DNA of 64,000 nt, from assembly GCF_000257645.1 (NCBI RefSeq), contig NZ_AJHJ01000006.1:159290-223289 (forward strand), in the 5' to 3' direction. Origin of the DNA: Serratia sp. M24T3. Lineage in GTDB: Bacteria > Pseudomonadota > Gammaproteobacteria > Enterobacterales > Enterobacteriaceae. Of this stretch, positions 63,385 through 64,000 are shown one piece after another. Under the pieces are notes generated by a model. That model was not told the DNA's origin. It ran no database searches and saw nothing but the letters and a program-made list of their open reading frames with translations. Numbering within the stretch: position 1 is the first letter of the stretch; the number at the start of each line of letters is the position of its first letter. The position numbers and the translations under genes were made by a program.

Positions 63385-64000
63385 TCAACGATGAGATTTA
63401 TACTCGTCAGACAGGTAGGTGATACCCGCCGTTTCGTACTTTTCAATGTCCCTATCGAGTGAGCTGTATTGCTTAGCGTAATATGGGCCCACTGCATGGA
63501 AACATTTAACGTCTTTGATCACACCAGATTTTTTACCCAATCTTCTAAAGTATCGGGAAAGGACACCGTCTTCACCGTTGTTAAAGCTTAATTTGGTGAA
63601 TCTTTCGAAGAAAATTGAGATCAGGCGATAGTCTTTTCTCCTGAATCCGGCACACCAACCTCCAGTTGGGCCGATTTGGAGGGTTAATCCATCCAGGCTA
63701 AAATCGGTGTACTCGGAGGCTGGGGGTTTAGCTCCGTTGGTATGTTCATTTTGTACAACATCGAGACACAAGAAACCGAATTTTTTGAAAGTGTTAAGGT
63801 ATTTTACAAATACATCATCCACTGCATCCGGAAACTCAAGAACATCATCATCAACTTCAATAATGTAATCGCCTTTGGCCATAGGAATCAGCCGCTGATA
63901 AGCACTTAGTCCCAAATTCTTATCGTTATTGATAATTTTGATTGAGATATTTGCCCGGTATTTTTCATTAAAAGCGGCAAGGGTGGCTTGAGTATTATCA
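63385..64000 (-). CDS. Family-2 glycosyltransferase, partial (5' end outside window)
   Basis: The frame stays open to the window edge, so the start is missing; the TTG at 63915 is internal. The visible 204 residues contain KIINNDKNLGLSAYQRLIPMAKGDYIIEVDDDVLEFP, where the acidic DDD near the end of the strand is the metal/nucleotide-sugar-binding motif of GT-A, family-2 enzymes, followed by GPTGGWCAGFRRKDY and EDGVLSRYFRRLG, resembling the acceptor-site ED motif. It probably belongs to a surface-polysaccharide or glycan locus beyond the window. A terminator follows. Confidence 0.75.
   Translation of the reverse strand, partial: DNTQATLAAFNEKYRANISIKIINNDKNLGLSAYQRLIPMAKGDYIIEVDDDVLEFPDAVDDVFVKYLNTFKKFGFLCLDVVQNEHTNGAKPPASEYTDFSLDGLTLQIGPTGGWCAGFRRKDYRLISIFFERFTKLSFNNGEDGVLSRYFRRLGKKSGVIKDVKCFHAVGPYYAKQYSSLDRDIEKYETAGITYLSDEYKSHR

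Noticed and set aside
63259..63462. A 67-codon plus-strand frame overlapping the glycosyltransferase gene end
   Set aside because: It runs across the minus-strand terminator hairpin and into the glycosyltransferase gene in antisense; no supporting signal.
1..64000. CRISPR arrays, tRNA or rRNA genes, IS elements, integrases
   Set aside because: No regularly spaced repeats, cloverleaf sequences with CCA ends, rRNA segments, transposase or integrase motifs were recognised while reading both strands.

Overview
The window reads as chromosomal DNA of an enterobacterium (order Enterobacterales). The best taxonomic pointers are a divergent mntR/mntS pair, a bdcA/bdcR-like locus, ydeP, supH (ybiV), dld, and a chromosomal ampC. 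The mix is closest to what I would expect of a Yersiniaceae/Hafniaceae-type environmental genus (Rahnella, Rouxiella, Ewingella and relatives), but I cannot place the genus from sequence alone. No rRNA, tRNA, CRISPR array, integrase or intact IS element was seen.

Layout. 1-0.4 kb: the 3' end of a toxin-like gene. 0.5-6.6 kb: a membrane-anchored MsrA with a CusR/HprR-type palindrome upstream; an MFS-bdcA operon divergent from a TetR gene, with twin 22-bp operators; a SetA/B-type sugar exporter; a LysR regulator. 6.6-15.7 kb: a YrdC-domain protein, a FucP/GluP-type sugar symporter, a GT-C-like membrane protein, supH, dld, ampC (without ampR), mntR and the small protein gene mntS with an MntR box. 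16-24.5 kb: an orphan ArgT/HisJ-type binding protein, then a polyamine/GABA-type module consisting of a PotA-like ATPase, a MocR regulator, a gabT/puuE transaminase and the potD/B/C-like binding protein and permeases. 24.6-25.9 kb: an AT-rich SET-domain gene interrupted by one in-frame TAA. 26.5-36.6 kb: a catabolic cluster with an RraA/HMG-type aldolase, MHS transporter, HyuA, HyuB, SDR, aminotransferase, TetR and glutamate dehydrogenase. 36.8-45.5 kb: one very large cyclic beta-1,2-glucan synthase-like gene. 45.6-48.7 kb: MocR regulator, PaiB-like protein and two small-protein genes. 49-53.9 kb: a 1602-residue effector or toxin-like protein with an HExxH motif, a bipartite nuclear-localisation-like signal and 52-residue C-terminal repeats. 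54-56.3 kb: a PatB-like C-S lyase behind a methyltransferase-like gene. 56.5-64 kb: ydeP, a secreted trypsin-like protease, the dat-ddc pair for 1,3-diaminopropane, and a partial family-2 glycosyltransferase.

How it fits together. Several modules handle nitrogen compounds: polyamine/GABA uptake and transamination, a possible lactam/4-substituted-glutamate degradation route ending in pyruvate and 2-oxoglutarate, and diaminopropane synthesis. Between these GC-balanced metabolic blocks sit AT-rich islands with genes that look aimed at eukaryotic hosts: an ADP-ribosyltransferase-like fragment, a SET-domain protein, and the NLS-bearing HExxH protein. No secretion system lies in the window, so the delivery route is unknown. 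The strongest new candidates are the 1602-residue protein and the HyuAB-aldolase-aminotransferase cluster.
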